Source: Thermoanaerobacterium thermosulfurigenes
GTDB lineage: Bacteria; Bacillota; Thermoanaerobacteria; Thermoanaerobacterales; Thermoanaerobacteraceae
Assembly: GCF_051201035.1 (NCBI RefSeq)
Contig: NZ_JBPODR010000001.1
Span: forward strand, 62,001-126,000
DNA: 64,000 nt
Reading direction: 5' to 3'
Shown: positions 50,423 through 60,225 of the stretch, one piece after another
Position numbering within the stretch: position 1 is the stretch's first letter
Layout of the letters: each line of letters begins with the position of its first letter
Notes under the pieces: generated by a model
Told to the model about the DNA's origin: nothing
What the model saw: only the letters and a program-made list of their open reading frames with translations
Database searches by the model: none
Translations under genes and position numbers: made by a program

Positions 50423-51223
50423 TTACGCCTCCAATACTTCAATATCAGCGTATTTCCTTATAATGTCGGAGTTTATAAGGTACAGATTGTCTATAAATTT
50501 TGCCCTAAATGTCCCAGGCAAATTGCACTCTTTTTCCGCCAATTCTCCAGCTATATTCATAATAAGAAGGGCAGCCAATGACGATATCACTTTGTCATCG
50601 CCGCATGCAGACGTAGCCGCCATTATTGCACCTAAAGTACAGCCCGCACCTGTTATCTTTGCAAATAAATGTGTACCATTTTTAACTTTTACTACTCTTT
50701 TCCCATCGCTTATATAGTCTTCTTTACCTGTTGCAACGACAACCGTATTTGTTAACTTTGCAAGTTTTACACAAGCTTCAATATTTCCAGTATCATCAAG
50801 AGAATCTACACCTTTCACATTTGCACTTTCACCTGATAAAGCCTTTATTTCTCCGCCGTTTCCTTTGATAATGCTTATATCGCTTATTTTCAAAAGCATG
50901 TTTACAAAGTCAACTCTGCTTTTTATAGCAGCACATCCTACAGGGTCTAAGACGACTGGTTTTTTGTGGTCTTTTGCTGATATTACAGAATTGATTATTG
51001 TCTCTTTAGTTTCATTATTGATAGTACCTATATTTACGTACAAAGCATTTGAAATTGCTGTAAAATCGTACGCTTCGTCCGGTGACATAACCATTGCAGG
51101 AGATGCCCCTATACTTAGTAGTGCATTGGCATTATCGTTTATTACGACGTAGTTTGTTATAGCGTGGACAAGCGGCACTTCTTCTTTTAATCTTTCTAAA
51201 ACCTTTATTGCTTCTTCAACCAT
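50423..51223 (-). CDS. thiM: Hydroxyethylthiazole kinase
   Basis: A 266-residue ribokinase-like enzyme that phosphorylates the thiazole alcohol for salvage. Signatures are VHAITNYVVINDNANALLSIGASPAM at the start, VLDPVGC near 100 and KITGAGCTLGA near 193, where the Cys acts in substrate binding. It overlaps the cytX 3' end by eight bases. With thiE it allows thiamine to be made from salvaged thiazole. Confidence 0.95.
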   Translation of the reverse strand: MVEEAIKVLERLKEEVPLVHAITNYVVINDNANALLSIGASPAMVMSPDEAYDFTAISNALYVNIGTINNETKETIINSVISAKDHKKPVVLDPVGCAAIKSRVDFVNMLLKISDISIIKGNGGEIKALSGESANVKGVDSLDDTGNIEACVKLAKLTNTVVVATGKEDYISDGKRVVKVKNGTHLFAKITGAGCTLGAIMAATSACGDDKVISSLAALLIMNIAGELAEKECNLPGTFRAKFIDNLYLINSDIIRKYADIEVLEA

Positions 51224-52397
51224 AAATTTTCTCCTCTCTCTTATTTAAAGATTTCATAATTGGATAGATTACAGCAGTTAAAATAATCGTACCTATTGTG
51301 GGCGTTATAAACCATTTTGATAGATTTGTGCCAAAATATGTAAGATAATTGTAGAATATCGTACCCACCGCAAAAGAAATCGTGGCAGGCACATTTAAGA
51401 AGCTATGGCTTTTGCTTTTCATCAAAAAGAAATCTTCAAATACAACCGTATATGCTGGAATAAATACACTTCCTATGGCGTATAAAAAGTTTTGGTAATT
51501 ATCCATTGGGAACAAATATGCGGCAATAAGCCCCACAATGGAATATATAATAAGCAGACTTTTTCTGCTTAATTTAGCTTTGACAATAGAAAGGGTTGAA
51601 ATAGCAGCAGAATACACATCCATAAAAGTCGTAGTAACCGTCGACAAAAGTATAATGAGAAGCGGTACAATTCCCGTTTTTATTGACGCAAAATACGAGA
51701 TTATATCCTTTCCGCCTGTTTTTAAAGCCACATAAAGTCCTATAAAATACATGAAGCAGCTTGCTATGAAATATCCTGCAAATGTATATATAAAGCTGGA
51801 CTTCCCATCTTTAGCATTTATAGTGTAATCCCCTACCAGCGGAAGCCATGATACAGGCATAGCAACGGCAAGCTCAACAGCACCGCTGAAACTCATGTCT
51901 CCCGTTACTGACGCTATTTTCCCGCCTTTTAAATACAATACAACAAATATAGTCAATATAAATAAAAGTACAACAGCAATATCGTTTATCCAATAAGCTT
52001 CATTGTCAAAGAATAATGTCCACAATAAAACAGATATGCCAACGACAAAAATTCCAATAGCAGTAGACATGCCTATGGCACCGTTGAAAGCCTTTGCAGA
52101 CTGTATTATCATTACAGCCGTCCAGCCAACCAATTGAAGCACATTTAAAAGCCCTATAAATACCATGCCTCTCTCGCCCAATACACCTTTCGTGGACTCT
52201 ATTGCAGGCTTCTTAACTCTAAAGGACATAAGCCCTCCTAAAGCAAAAAACAGAGTACCAATTATATGACCTAACAATATGCTTAAAATTCCTTTAGTTA
52301 AGCCTAATGGTGCAAAGTATGAACCAGTAAAAACCTCTGCAATGGATATGGCCGCACCTGCCCATATCAAAAAAAGCGTCGAATTTTTAATCTTCAT
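51216..52397 (-). CDS. cytX: Probable hydroxymethylpyrimidine transporter CytX
   Basis: A 393-residue membrane protein of the NCS1 (cytosine/purine permease) family with about 12 helices. The N-terminus (SIAEVFTGSYFAPLGLTKG) and AVAMPVSWLPLVGDYTINAKDG are typical of the CytX branch found in thiamine operons. It likely imports HMP for thiD. The start is ATG 52397 after AGGT rather than TTG 52403. It overlaps thiD upstream by 11 bases and thiM downstream by eight. Confidence 0.85.
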   Translation of the reverse strand: MKIKNSTLFLIWAGAAISIAEVFTGSYFAPLGLTKGILSILLGHIIGTLFFALGGLMSFRVKKPAIESTKGVLGERGMVFIGLLNVLQLVGWTAVMIIQSAKAFNGAIGMSTAIGIFVVGISVLLWTLFFDNEAYWINDIAVVLLFILTIFVVLYLKGGKIASVTGDMSFSGAVELAVAMPVSWLPLVGDYTINAKDGKSSFIYTFAGYFIASCFMYFIGLYVALKTGGKDIISYFASIKTGIVPLLIILLSTVTTTFMDVYSAAISTLSIVKAKLSRKSLLIIYSIVGLIAAYLFPMDNYQNFLYAIGSVFIPAYTVVFEDFFLMKSKSHSFLNVPATISFAVGTIFYNYLTYFGTNLSKWFITPTIGTIILTAVIYPIMKSLNKREEKIYG

Positions 52398-53196
52398 AGT
52401 CAATACCTGCTTTCTTATAAAGATCTACTAAATGTCCTACAGGTCCTACACCTTTACCTATCTCAAGAGAATTTTTAATAGCCTCTGTTATGTAACTTTT
52501 TGCGTTTATTACTGCATCTTTCAAGCTAAATCCTCTACCAAGGTACGAAGCTATTGCAGATGAGTAAGTGCATCCTGTCCCATGTGTATTTTTGGTGTCG
52601 ATCCTCTCCTGCGGCAAAAGTAAAAATTCACTTCCATCGTAAAATACATCAGTAGCATTTTCTACAGAATGACCACCTTTTACAACGACAGCTTTTACAC
52701 CCATATCGATGATTTTTTTAGCAGCCTCTTTCATGTCTTCAATTCCCTCAATATTCATTCCCGTAAGTTCACATGCCTCCGGTATATTTGGAGTAATGAT
52801 ATCTGCCATAGGCAAAAGTTTTGTCTTCAATGCATCTATGGCGTCTTCTTTTAGAAGGTAATATCCGCTTTTTGATATCATGACAGGGTCTAACACGACG
52901 TTTTTTGGATTCCATATTTTAAGTGATGATGCAATAGCGTCAATGATTTCTCCACTTGACACCATGCCTATTTTCACAGCATCAACTTCTGTATCCTCAA
53001 ATACACAGTCAATCTGCTTTTTGATGATATCTGCATCCATCTCCCTCACGTCAAAAACTCCTACTGTATTCTGCGCAGTAACTGCCGTTATGACGCACAT
53101 GCCGTATACGCCAAGTGCGCAAAACGTCTTTAAATCTGCCTCTATGCCAGCTCCACCAATGCTGTCAGAGCCTGCAATTGTAAGTAACTTTCTCAC
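52387..53196 (-). CDS. thiD: HMP / HMP-phosphate kinase
   Basis: A 269-residue bifunctional kinase that phosphorylates hydroxymethylpyrimidine twice. Signatures are LLTIAGSDSIGGAGIEADLKTF at the N-terminus, VLDPVMISKSGYYLL near 108 and THGTGCTYSSAIAS near 212. The start is GTG 53196, six bases after AAGGAGG; a nearby ATG is closed at once by a stop. First gene of the operon and directly downstream of the TPP riboswitch and its terminator. Confidence 0.95.
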   Translation of the reverse strand: MRKLLTIAGSDSIGGAGIEADLKTFCALGVYGMCVITAVTAQNTVGVFDVREMDADIIKKQIDCVFEDTEVDAVKIGMVSSGEIIDAIASSLKIWNPKNVVLDPVMISKSGYYLLKEDAIDALKTKLLPMADIITPNIPEACELTGMNIEGIEDMKEAAKKIIDMGVKAVVVKGGHSVENATDVFYDGSEFLLLPQERIDTKNTHGTGCTYSSAIASYLGRGFSLKDAVINAKSYITEAIKNSLEIGKGVGPVGHLVDLYKKAGIDYED

Positions 53197-53242
53197 ATCG
53201 ATTCCTCCTTTTTTGTATGCCTTAAGGAAATACGAAACAAAA

Positions 53243-53265
53243 AAGTGTGCTGGATAAGCACACTT
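53243..53265 (-). terminator. Expression-platform terminator of the TPP riboswitch
   Basis: AAGTGTGCT pairs with AGCACACTT around a five-base loop, then TTTTTTG follows on the minus strand, between the riboswitch and thiD. Confidence 0.88.
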
Positions 53266-53271
53266 AAATCC

Positions 53272-53373
53272 CAATGTACTCCCTACGCCGGCATTATCCA
53301 GATCAGGTTATGGGTCATAGCAGAAATAGCTGCTAACTCTCAGCCGGGCTATCACCCCAGCTCCCCAGACGAA
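53272..53373 (-). promoter_or_regulatory. TPP riboswitch (THI element)
   Basis: The minus strand reads GGGGAGCTGGGGTGATAG, then CTGAGAG, then ACCTGATCTGGATAATGCCG and GCGTAGGGA, all the conserved THI-box elements in order. Ligand binding would favour the downstream terminator and shut off thiD-cytX-thiM-thiE when thiamine pyrophosphate is plentiful. Confidence 0.97.
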
Positions 53374-53426
53374 ATATTAACTTTTATTTAATTTTAACAC
53401 AAATTGTTTGACTTGTACAGGATATT

Positions 53427-55160
53427 TCACTCTATCGTCAAATTTTCTTTTTGGTAGTTGTACAAATTATAGTACACGCCCTTCCTATTCATAAACTCCT
53501 CATGTGTACCTTCCTCTTCTATTCCATTTTCAGTAAGTACGATTATACGCTTGGCATTTCTTATAGTTCCTAACCTGTGGGCGATTATGAGGGTAGTCCT
53601 GTTTTTCGATAAATTTTCAATAGACTGCTGGATAATCGATTCACTTTTGTTATCAAGTGATGATGTCGCTTCATCAAGTATAAGTATCGGAGGATTTTTT
53701 AAAAACATCCTTGCAATAGATATTCTCTGCTTTTGTCCCCCAGACAATTTTACGCCTCTTTCGCCAATATACGTATCGTAGCCATCTTTTAGCTCCATTA
53801 TGAAGTCATGTGCGTTTGCAGCTTTGGCCGCATTGATTATTTCTTCGTCAGTAGCATCTAATTTACCGTATGCAATGTTTTCTTTTATTGTACCCGAAAA
53901 CAAAAATACATCCTGCTGAACAATGCCTATATTTTCTCTAAGCGATGATATCTTCACATCTCTTATATCTATACCGTCAATTTTTATGGAGCCTGCATCT
54001 ATCTCATAAAACCTCGGTATAAGGCTTAAAAGTGTGGTCTTGCCTGCACCTGACGGTCCTACTATTGCCACTGTCTCTCCATGTTTTATCTTAAGATTGA
54101 TTCCTGACAGTACTTCTCTTTTATTGTCGTAGCTGAATGTGACATTGTCAAACTCAATATCGCCTTTCACGTCTTTTAACTCTATCGCACCTTTTTTATC
54201 TGCTATCTCTGACTCTGTATCCATAAGCTCTACAAACCGCCTAAAGCCAGCCATACCCTGCTGGTACTGCTCTATAAACCGCAAAAGAACAGTCAAAGGT
54301 TGCAAAAACTGGCTAATGTATATTATATATGCCACCAAGTCACCTGTATTTATGAGGCCTTTCGATATAAAGTAGCCACCTGCTGCAAGAGTTATCACAA
54401 CTGATATATTAGAAAGGAAATTTACACTAGAATCGAATATACCAATATGCTTAACTGCTTTTGACCTGGCACTTTTGTACATGGAGCTTTTATTATCGAA
54501 TTTTAGTTTCTCAAATTTTTCCCTTACAAATGATTTGACGACTCTTATTCCTGTAATGCTTTCTTCTAATGTAGCATTCATCTGTGCCTGCGTTTCACGG
54601 ACATTCTTCCATATAACTTCAAACTTATTGTTGTAAATATACATGTATATAAACATAAAAGGAATTATGGTAAATACAACCAGTGTCAACCTTACATCAA
54701 TTGTAAGCAAAAGTATGAATGTGCCTATTATTCTTATGATAGACAAAAAAAGGTCCTCTGGACCATGATGTGCTACTTCTGCTATTTCATTTAAGTCATT
54801 GACAACCCTTGACATTATATAACCTGTCTTTGTATTGTCATAATAATTCATAGAAAGTTTCTGAAGATGTGAAAAAGCATCTTTTCTCATATCGTACTCT
54901 ATGCTTACACCTAAAACATGGCCATAGTATCCTACTATGTATTCAAGTATCATCCTTCCGAAGTACATTATAGCTAACAAAATTGCGAACCTGTATATGA
55001 GATTAAAATCCTTGTTAGGTATGACGTTATTTATCACATTTCTCGTAACCATAGGAAAAACCAAATCTGAAGCAGATATAAAAAATGCACACACCATGTC
55101 AAGGATAAAAAGCCATATATGTGGCTTGTAATACGATGCAAATCTCTTTATAAGCCTCAA
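53427..55160 (-). CDS. ABC exporter (fused membrane and ATPase domains)
   Basis: A 577-residue half-transporter: six membrane helices in the first 310 residues, then an ATPase with Walker A VGPSGAGKTTLLS near 368, Q-loop, signature LSGGQKQRISIARMFL and Walker B ILILDEATSSLD. It matches the type I multidrug/lipid exporter group that works as dimers. The substrate is unknown. Translation starts at TTG 55160 behind GGGGGG. A single gene; the next gene upstream is 87 bases away. Confidence 0.9.
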   Translation of the reverse strand: MRLIKRFASYYKPHIWLFILDMVCAFFISASDLVFPMVTRNVINNVIPNKDFNLIYRFAILLAIMYFGRMILEYIVGYYGHVLGVSIEYDMRKDAFSHLQKLSMNYYDNTKTGYIMSRVVNDLNEIAEVAHHGPEDLFLSIIRIIGTFILLLTIDVRLTLVVFTIIPFMFIYMYIYNNKFEVIWKNVRETQAQMNATLEESITGIRVVKSFVREKFEKLKFDNKSSMYKSARSKAVKHIGIFDSSVNFLSNISVVITLAAGGYFISKGLINTGDLVAYIIYISQFLQPLTVLLRFIEQYQQGMAGFRRFVELMDTESEIADKKGAIELKDVKGDIEFDNVTFSYDNKREVLSGINLKIKHGETVAIVGPSGAGKTTLLSLIPRFYEIDAGSIKIDGIDIRDVKISSLRENIGIVQQDVFLFSGTIKENIAYGKLDATDEEIINAAKAANAHDFIMELKDGYDTYIGERGVKLSGGQKQRISIARMFLKNPPILILDEATSSLDNKSESIIQQSIENLSKNRTTLIIAHRLGTIRNAKRIIVLTENGIEEEGTHEEFMNRKGVYYNLYNYQKENLTIE

Positions 55161-55247
55161 AAAAATCCCCCCAAATATAAATCAAAATAATTACTGCTAA
55201 TGATTGATGTATCTCTAACATTAGTTTAGCCTGCCAACTAATAATTG

Positions 55248-56342
55248 TCAAATTTGCATGATTGATGATTTCTTATCTCTCTTTTTTAAGATACTTAAAA
55301 CTTTCGTTGTATAAGATAATGTTTTTGTAGGACATGCATCAACACAATGTCCGCACCCTACACACCTTATATCAGTAACATCTTTACCGTAATATGCTGC
55401 ACTTTTTATGTCTATACTCATAGGACATGATTCATTGCATTGTCCACATTGAATACATTTTGAATTATTTGTAGTGATTTTTTGCCCAGCAATTTTACTT
55501 ATCAATCCCAAAACTGTTCCCAATGGGCAATAATAGCAATATCCTCTGCCTGTTAATGCAATCCAAAAAAACATAGCCATAAGAAGTTCGCCAGCAAGAT
55601 ACTTATATGATTCTATCTTACTTATCGCATCATAATTGCCACCTAAAAACACTCCAGATAAAAATAATATCCACCAAATAGTTAAAAATAGCGATATAGC
55701 AAAGAATAACCATCTTAATAATGCAAATATTTTTATTCCCTTTTGATTTAGATGCTTTTTCTTTCCCAAAAGAGGAAAGACAGGATCAAAAACTTCTGAA
55801 GCAAATCCATTAAAAAGACAGATTGTAGAGCATTGCCATCTTCTACCGTATAAAAAAGTTCCTATAAAAACGATTATGCTAACCAATACGTAAAATATTA
55901 ATACACTTGAAATGCCTGCAACACCCCATATAGGAAAATAACTTTTATAAAACGAAGAATTATGGTATAGAAGCTGCAATGGCACTGTCGTCCATGGAAG
56001 AGGCATAGCAAAGAAATATACATCGCCATTGTGAAAAAACAGTGGCATTATAATATGTACAATAAGTGCTGCAATGATTAAACCAATAAGGTTCGCTTTT
56101 CTCATTTTTGTCCTTTTCGACTTGCCTATTATGTTTATAGTAAGAAAACTACCTGCAATAATAAATATGGTCTTAATCCAGTTCTCATAAAATTGCCAAA
56201 CCCAATTTATAGCATCAGCTACATTTTTAGGGGCTTTACTTGCATATCCATAATTTAATCCGGCTATGATTATGCACATTATAATATAAGTCCACAAAAT
56301 CGCTTTTAGTAAAAAAATGTACTTATCCCTTTTGTCTACCAT
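55248..56342 (-). CDS. NapH/PceC-type membrane 4Fe-4S protein
   Basis: A 364-residue protein with about six membrane helices. CX3CP-like motifs (CSTICLF near 175, CYYCPLG near 272) lie in the membrane part, as in NapH/NosR relatives. Two 4Fe-4S motifs, CIQCGQCNESCP (about 298-309) and CVGCGHCVDACP (about 330-341), lie in the C-terminal tail. Such proteins pass electrons between quinone or flavoprotein and other redox partners. No partner is nearby, so its pathway is unknown. ATG 56342 follows GGAGGGG. Confidence 0.85.
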   Translation of the reverse strand: MVDKRDKYIFLLKAILWTYIIMCIIIAGLNYGYASKAPKNVADAINWVWQFYENWIKTIFIIAGSFLTINIIGKSKRTKMRKANLIGLIIAALIVHIIMPLFFHNGDVYFFAMPLPWTTVPLQLLYHNSSFYKSYFPIWGVAGISSVLIFYVLVSIIVFIGTFLYGRRWQCSTICLFNGFASEVFDPVFPLLGKKKHLNQKGIKIFALLRWLFFAISLFLTIWWILFLSGVFLGGNYDAISKIESYKYLAGELLMAMFFWIALTGRGYCYYCPLGTVLGLISKIAGQKITTNNSKCIQCGQCNESCPMSIDIKSAAYYGKDVTDIRCVGCGHCVDACPTKTLSYTTKVLSILKKRDKKSSIMQI

Positions 56343-56476
56343 ACATTCCCCTCCACTCCTATATATTCCATTATAATCGTTAAAAACATTATAGCATATT
56401 AATTATATTTTTAAATAGCTTGGCACATTCATTTTAGGAATTACAAAAATCTTTTAATCATTAAAATATATTTTTA

Positions 56477-56505
56477 TTGAATAACATCTTATTTGGGGTT
56501 ATAAT
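56477..56505 (+). promoter_or_regulatory. Promoter of the acetamidase-permease operon
   Basis: TTGAAT (56477-56482) and TATAAT (56500-56505) are separated by 17 bases, about 40 bases before the acetamidase start codon. Confidence 0.75.
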
Positions 56506-56545
56506 GAGCTTAAACATAATTTACATAAAAAGGAGATGCTGGAAT

Positions 56546-57442
56546 ATGCATGAATTGACAAATGAGAAGTGCATTTTTAGTTTTTCAAAGCACAACGATC
56601 CTGTACTTAATGTAAACGATGGAGAGGAGGTGAAGATAGAAACTTTAGATTGTTTTTCATGCCAAATCAAAACAAATGATGACAAGTTAGAAACAATGGA
56701 TTGGGATAAAGTAAACCCTGCAACAGGTCCAATCTACATCAATGGTGCGAAAGAAAATGACGTATTAGAAGTGATAATCAAAAAAATCGACATTGAAAAT
56801 AAAGGCGTCATTGCGACAGGAAAGGATTTAGGAGTTTTAGGCGATAAGATGAATGATTTATATTCAAAAGTAGTTGAAATAAATGATGGCAAAGTCATCT
56901 TCAACGAAAAGCTCTCATTTCCTGTAAAGCCAATGATAGGGGTAATTGGAGTTGCACCAAAGGAAGGCGAAATAAACTGCGGCACACCTGGTCCTCATGG
57001 AGGTAACATGGATACAACACTTATAGGAGAGGGCTCTAAGCTTTATTTGCCTGTTTTTGTCGACGGTGCACTTTTCGCATTAGGAGATTTGCATGCTGTA
57101 ATGGGAGATGGAGAGATAGGCGTATCAGGTGTAGAAGTAAGCGGCACCGTTACAGTTGAGTTTAGAGTATTAAAAAACTTAAAGCTCAATAATCCACTTG
57201 TAAAGACAAATGAAGTAACAGCTACAATCGCATCGAACGAATCAATATCAAAAGCCATAGAAACAGCAGTAAAAGACATGGCAGAACTTTTTCAAAAAAA
57301 TACTGACCTATCAATAGAAGAAATATCAACTCTTTTCAGTATATCTGGCAATGTCCAAATATCTCAAGTTGTTGATCCACTGAAGACAGCACGCTTCTCA
57401 ATGCCAAACTGGGTTTTGGAGACGTATGGGATAGAATTTTAA
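56546..57442 (+). CDS. Acetamidase/formamidase family protein
   Basis: A 298-residue amidohydrolase of the FmdA/AmdA family that may split formamide, acetamide or another short amide to ammonia. The hallmark segments NCGTPGPHGGNMDT (near 160) and GDLHAVMGDGEI (near 190) are present. The start is ATG 56546, eight bases after AAGGAG; a longer reading to 56477 starts inside the promoter. Operon with the amino-acid-type permease 17 bases downstream, which suggests that the permease brings in the amide or a precursor. Confidence 0.9.
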   Translation: MHELTNEKCIFSFSKHNDPVLNVNDGEEVKIETLDCFSCQIKTNDDKLETMDWDKVNPATGPIYINGAKENDVLEVIIKKIDIENKGVIATGKDLGVLGDKMNDLYSKVVEINDGKVIFNEKLSFPVKPMIGVIGVAPKEGEINCGTPGPHGGNMDTTLIGEGSKLYLPVFVDGALFALGDLHAVMGDGEIGVSGVEVSGTVTVEFRVLKNLKLNNPLVKTNEVTATIASNESISKAIETAVKDMAELFQKNTDLSIEEISTLFSISGNVQISQVVDPLKTARFSMPNWVLETYGIEF

Positions 57443-57459
57443 TCAGGGGGTAATATTCT

Positions 57460-58818
57460 ATGGATAACAAAAATGACAGTACTCTTGAAAAATTCGGTTA
57501 CAAGCAAGAATTAAAAAGAGCTTTATCTGTATGGGATCTTATCATTTATGGACTCATATTTATGGTTCCAATCGCTCCTTTTGGTATTTATGGCTTTGTT
57601 GCTGACATATCAAAGGGAATGGTAGCACTTGCTTACCTAATAGGCATTATCGGTATGATATTCACTGCATTCAGCTATGCATCAATGTCTGAAGCCTTTC
57701 CAATAGCAGGTTCTGTCTATTCTTATGCAACAAATGGTTTAAACAAAGTCATCGGTTTCTTTACAGGATGGGCTATACTTCTCGATTATCTTCTTGTACC
57801 TGCTCTATTGTATGTAGTAAGTGCTGCAGCATTAAGCAGTATATTTCCAGCAATTCCAATTGTGGCATGGGCATTGGCTTTCATAATCATTAATACAATC
57901 ATTAATATATTAGGTATCGAATTTACAGCAAAATTCAACAGAATAGTCCTGATACTTGAATTAATCGTTTTGGCATTATTTGTAGTAGTAGGTATTGTAG
58001 CTATATCTAAAGGCATAGGAGGAGCACAATTTTCATTTAAAGCTTTCTACGATCCACAAAACTTTAGCTTAAGTTTAGTCATGAGTGCAGTTTCTATAGC
58101 AGTTCTAAGTTTTTTAGGTTTCGATGGAATAAGCACACTTGCAGAAGAAACAGTAGGAGGTAAAAAAACAGTCGGTAGAGCAACTGTATTAGCACTTTTG
58201 TTCGCAGGAATACTATTTATACTTCAAACTTGGGTCGCTTCAATGATATGGCCTGACTATAAATCTTTTAGTGACCTTAACACAGCTTTTTACGATGTAG
58301 CAAAAAGAGCCGGTGGTACATGGCTTATGTTAACTACTTCATTAGCTACTGCTTTTGCTTGGGGCATTGCGAATTCATTGGCGGCTCAAGCAGCAGTGTC
58401 AAGAGTGCTTTTTAGTATGGCAAGGGATAAAAACTTACCTTCATTCTTGTCAAAAGTTCATCCAAAATACAAGACCCCATACATTGCAACTATATCTATA
58501 GCTGTTCTTTCAGCTGTTCTCGTTATAATTTACAGCAATAGAATAGCTGATCTTACATCAGTAATAAACTTCGGAGCTTTGACATCTTTCTTAGTCCTTC
58601 ATATAACAGTAATAGTTCATTTTATTAAAAATAAATCATTAAATATATGGAAACACATTGTATCACCAGTTTTAGGTTTTTTAGTGATCTTCTACGTATG
58701 GATAAACTTAAACAACCATGCAAAAATTCTTGGAGCATCATGGATTGGAATCGGTATAATATATTACATCATACTTAAATTCGTCTTCAAGAAAAAGGTA
58801 GAAAATTTGGATGTATAA
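57460..58818 (+). CDS. APC-family amino acid/amine permease
   Basis: A 452-residue membrane protein with about 12 helices. The early PIAPFGIYGFVADISKGMVALAYLIG and FLGFDGISTLAEETVGGKKTVGRAT are characteristic of APC-superfamily importers. The substrate is not predictable; pairing with the acetamidase gene suggests an amide or amine compound. It ends at a bidirectional terminator shared with the DMT transporter. Confidence 0.88.
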   Translation: MDNKNDSTLEKFGYKQELKRALSVWDLIIYGLIFMVPIAPFGIYGFVADISKGMVALAYLIGIIGMIFTAFSYASMSEAFPIAGSVYSYATNGLNKVIGFFTGWAILLDYLLVPALLYVVSAAALSSIFPAIPIVAWALAFIIINTIINILGIEFTAKFNRIVLILELIVLALFVVVGIVAISKGIGGAQFSFKAFYDPQNFSLSLVMSAVSIAVLSFLGFDGISTLAEETVGGKKTVGRATVLALLFAGILFILQTWVASMIWPDYKSFSDLNTAFYDVAKRAGGTWLMLTTSLATAFAWGIANSLAAQAAVSRVLFSMARDKNLPSFLSKVHPKYKTPYIATISIAVLSAVLVIIYSNRIADLTSVINFGALTSFLVLHITVIVHFIKNKSLNIWKHIVSPVLGFLVIFYVWINLNNHAKILGASWIGIGIIYYIILKFVFKKKVENLDV

Positions 58819-58823
58819 AACCT

Positions 58824-58852
58824 AAGGGCCTCTAAATCACATTGAGGCCCTT
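58824..58852. terminator. Bidirectional terminator
   Basis: AAGGGCCTC pairs perfectly with GAGGCCCTT around an 11-base loop, at the convergent ends of the permease and the DMT transporter. Confidence 0.8.
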
Positions 58853-59756
58853 AATACATCTCTTCATCTGCATTTTTATTGCTAAATAAAGCTATATTGT
58901 CTTTCTGCACAATCAATATACCTATAAGTATTACGATTGTGCCGATTACAAGCTGGATTGTGATCTTCTCCGATAAAAATATTGCTGCAATTATGCTGGC
59001 TAATATTGGCTTTACAAAGAAAACCATAGATCCTATGCCAGTATTTACACTGGATAAACCTAAGAAATAAGTGTAATATGCAATGCCTGTAACAAATACA
59101 GTTAAATACAGCATCTGCGGAATAGCCCTTAGCGGTAAACTAAAAATAGGATATTTGTTGTACAAAAGCAAAGGTATAAGAAGCAAACTTCCTATTATGA
59201 ATGAGAATGAATTCATCACAACGCTATCGTACTTAACAGTGAATTTCTTACCTAATACAGTGTATACACCATACATGATTGAAGATAGAATGAGAAATAC
59301 AATTCCAGTAATATGGTTTCCGCCTGAAATCAATTGTTTGTAAAATACTATAACTAAACCTATTACACCAAGTATCAAACCATAAATTTTGGCAGAATCT
59401 AATTTTTCATTTAATAGAAATGAAGCTGCAATCATTACAAAAAGAGGATTTGAGCTAAATATGACAGCAGAAAGACTGGCGGATGTCATGTTTATCCCTA
59501 TCTGCAAAAATGACATACTAAACACCACATTAGTAAGCCCTATTAACACTAATAACCAAAAATCTTTAAATGCGATATGTAAATTTTTGCTTTTAATATT
59601 TTTTATGGCAACAGGAAGCAATATGAATCCGCCTATAAAAAACCTGATGAAATTTATCTGAAGTGGATTTACAATGCCTGTCAGTGTTCTTCCTACAACC
59701 TCATAAGTGCTGAAAAAAAGCACAGTTATGATAAGGTAGATATAACCTCTATTCAA
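58851..59756 (-). CDS. DMT superfamily (EamA) transporter
   Basis: A 301-residue protein with about ten helices in two EamA repeats (first repeat around LQINFIRFFIGGFILLP; second around SSIMYGVYTVLGKKFTVKY). Such proteins export amino acids, drugs or metabolites; the substrate is unknown. The start is TTG 59756 after an AGGTG site. A single gene between the broken histidine kinase fragment and the convergent permease. Confidence 0.87.
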   Translation of the reverse strand: MNRGYIYLIITVLFFSTYEVVGRTLTGIVNPLQINFIRFFIGGFILLPVAIKNIKSKNLHIAFKDFWLLVLIGLTNVVFSMSFLQIGINMTSASLSAVIFSSNPLFVMIAASFLLNEKLDSAKIYGLILGVIGLVIVFYKQLISGGNHITGIVFLILSSIMYGVYTVLGKKFTVKYDSVVMNSFSFIIGSLLLIPLLLYNKYPIFSLPLRAIPQMLYLTVFVTGIAYYTYFLGLSSVNTGIGSMVFFVKPILASIIAAIFLSEKITIQLVIGTIVILIGILIVQKDNIALFSNKNADEEMY

Positions 59757-59830
59757 TCTCTACACCTTCTTATGTAAAATTTACAACATCATTTTTATTA
59801 TATACCCTATGTCAAGATTTCATTAAGGTT

Positions 59831-60225
59831 TTACACATTTTTCTTATACTTTAAATCAAACTTAATACAAGCACCCCCGCACTCTCTATTATGAGCTTCT
59901 ATTTTCCCTCCATGAATCTCTACCAACTTCTTTGCAATGTAAAGTCCCAGACCAACGTGTCCATCTTCTGATGACCTTGATATATCTCCCCTGTAAAACC
60001 TTTCAAAGATATGTGTTAAGTCTTTCTGATTGAATCCATTTCCCGAATCACAAACTGTTATATTTATTTTATCTTCATCGATATTACATCTTATTTTTAT
60101 CATTCCTAATTTAGGAGTATATCTTATACTGTTAATGACAATGTTATCCATTACCCTCTCAAACTTTTGAACATCAATATATACCATTGCCTTATCATGC
60201 CTATTATCTGCATTGATAATGCTAT
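59831..60225 (-). pseudogene. C-terminal remnant of a sensor histidine kinase
   Basis: The reading frame encodes only the ATPase part of a kinase: the N box FERVMDNIVINSIRYTP, DSGNGF (G1), FERFYRGDISRS and GLGLYIAKKLVEIHGG (G2). The dimerisation/His domain and sensor are missing, and upstream the frame runs straight into a permease gene read in another frame. Kinases of this type usually accompany LanFEG or BceAB transporters, so it probably belonged to the ABC system at 60151-61971. ATG 60187 could still allow a 118-residue product. Confidence 0.75.
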
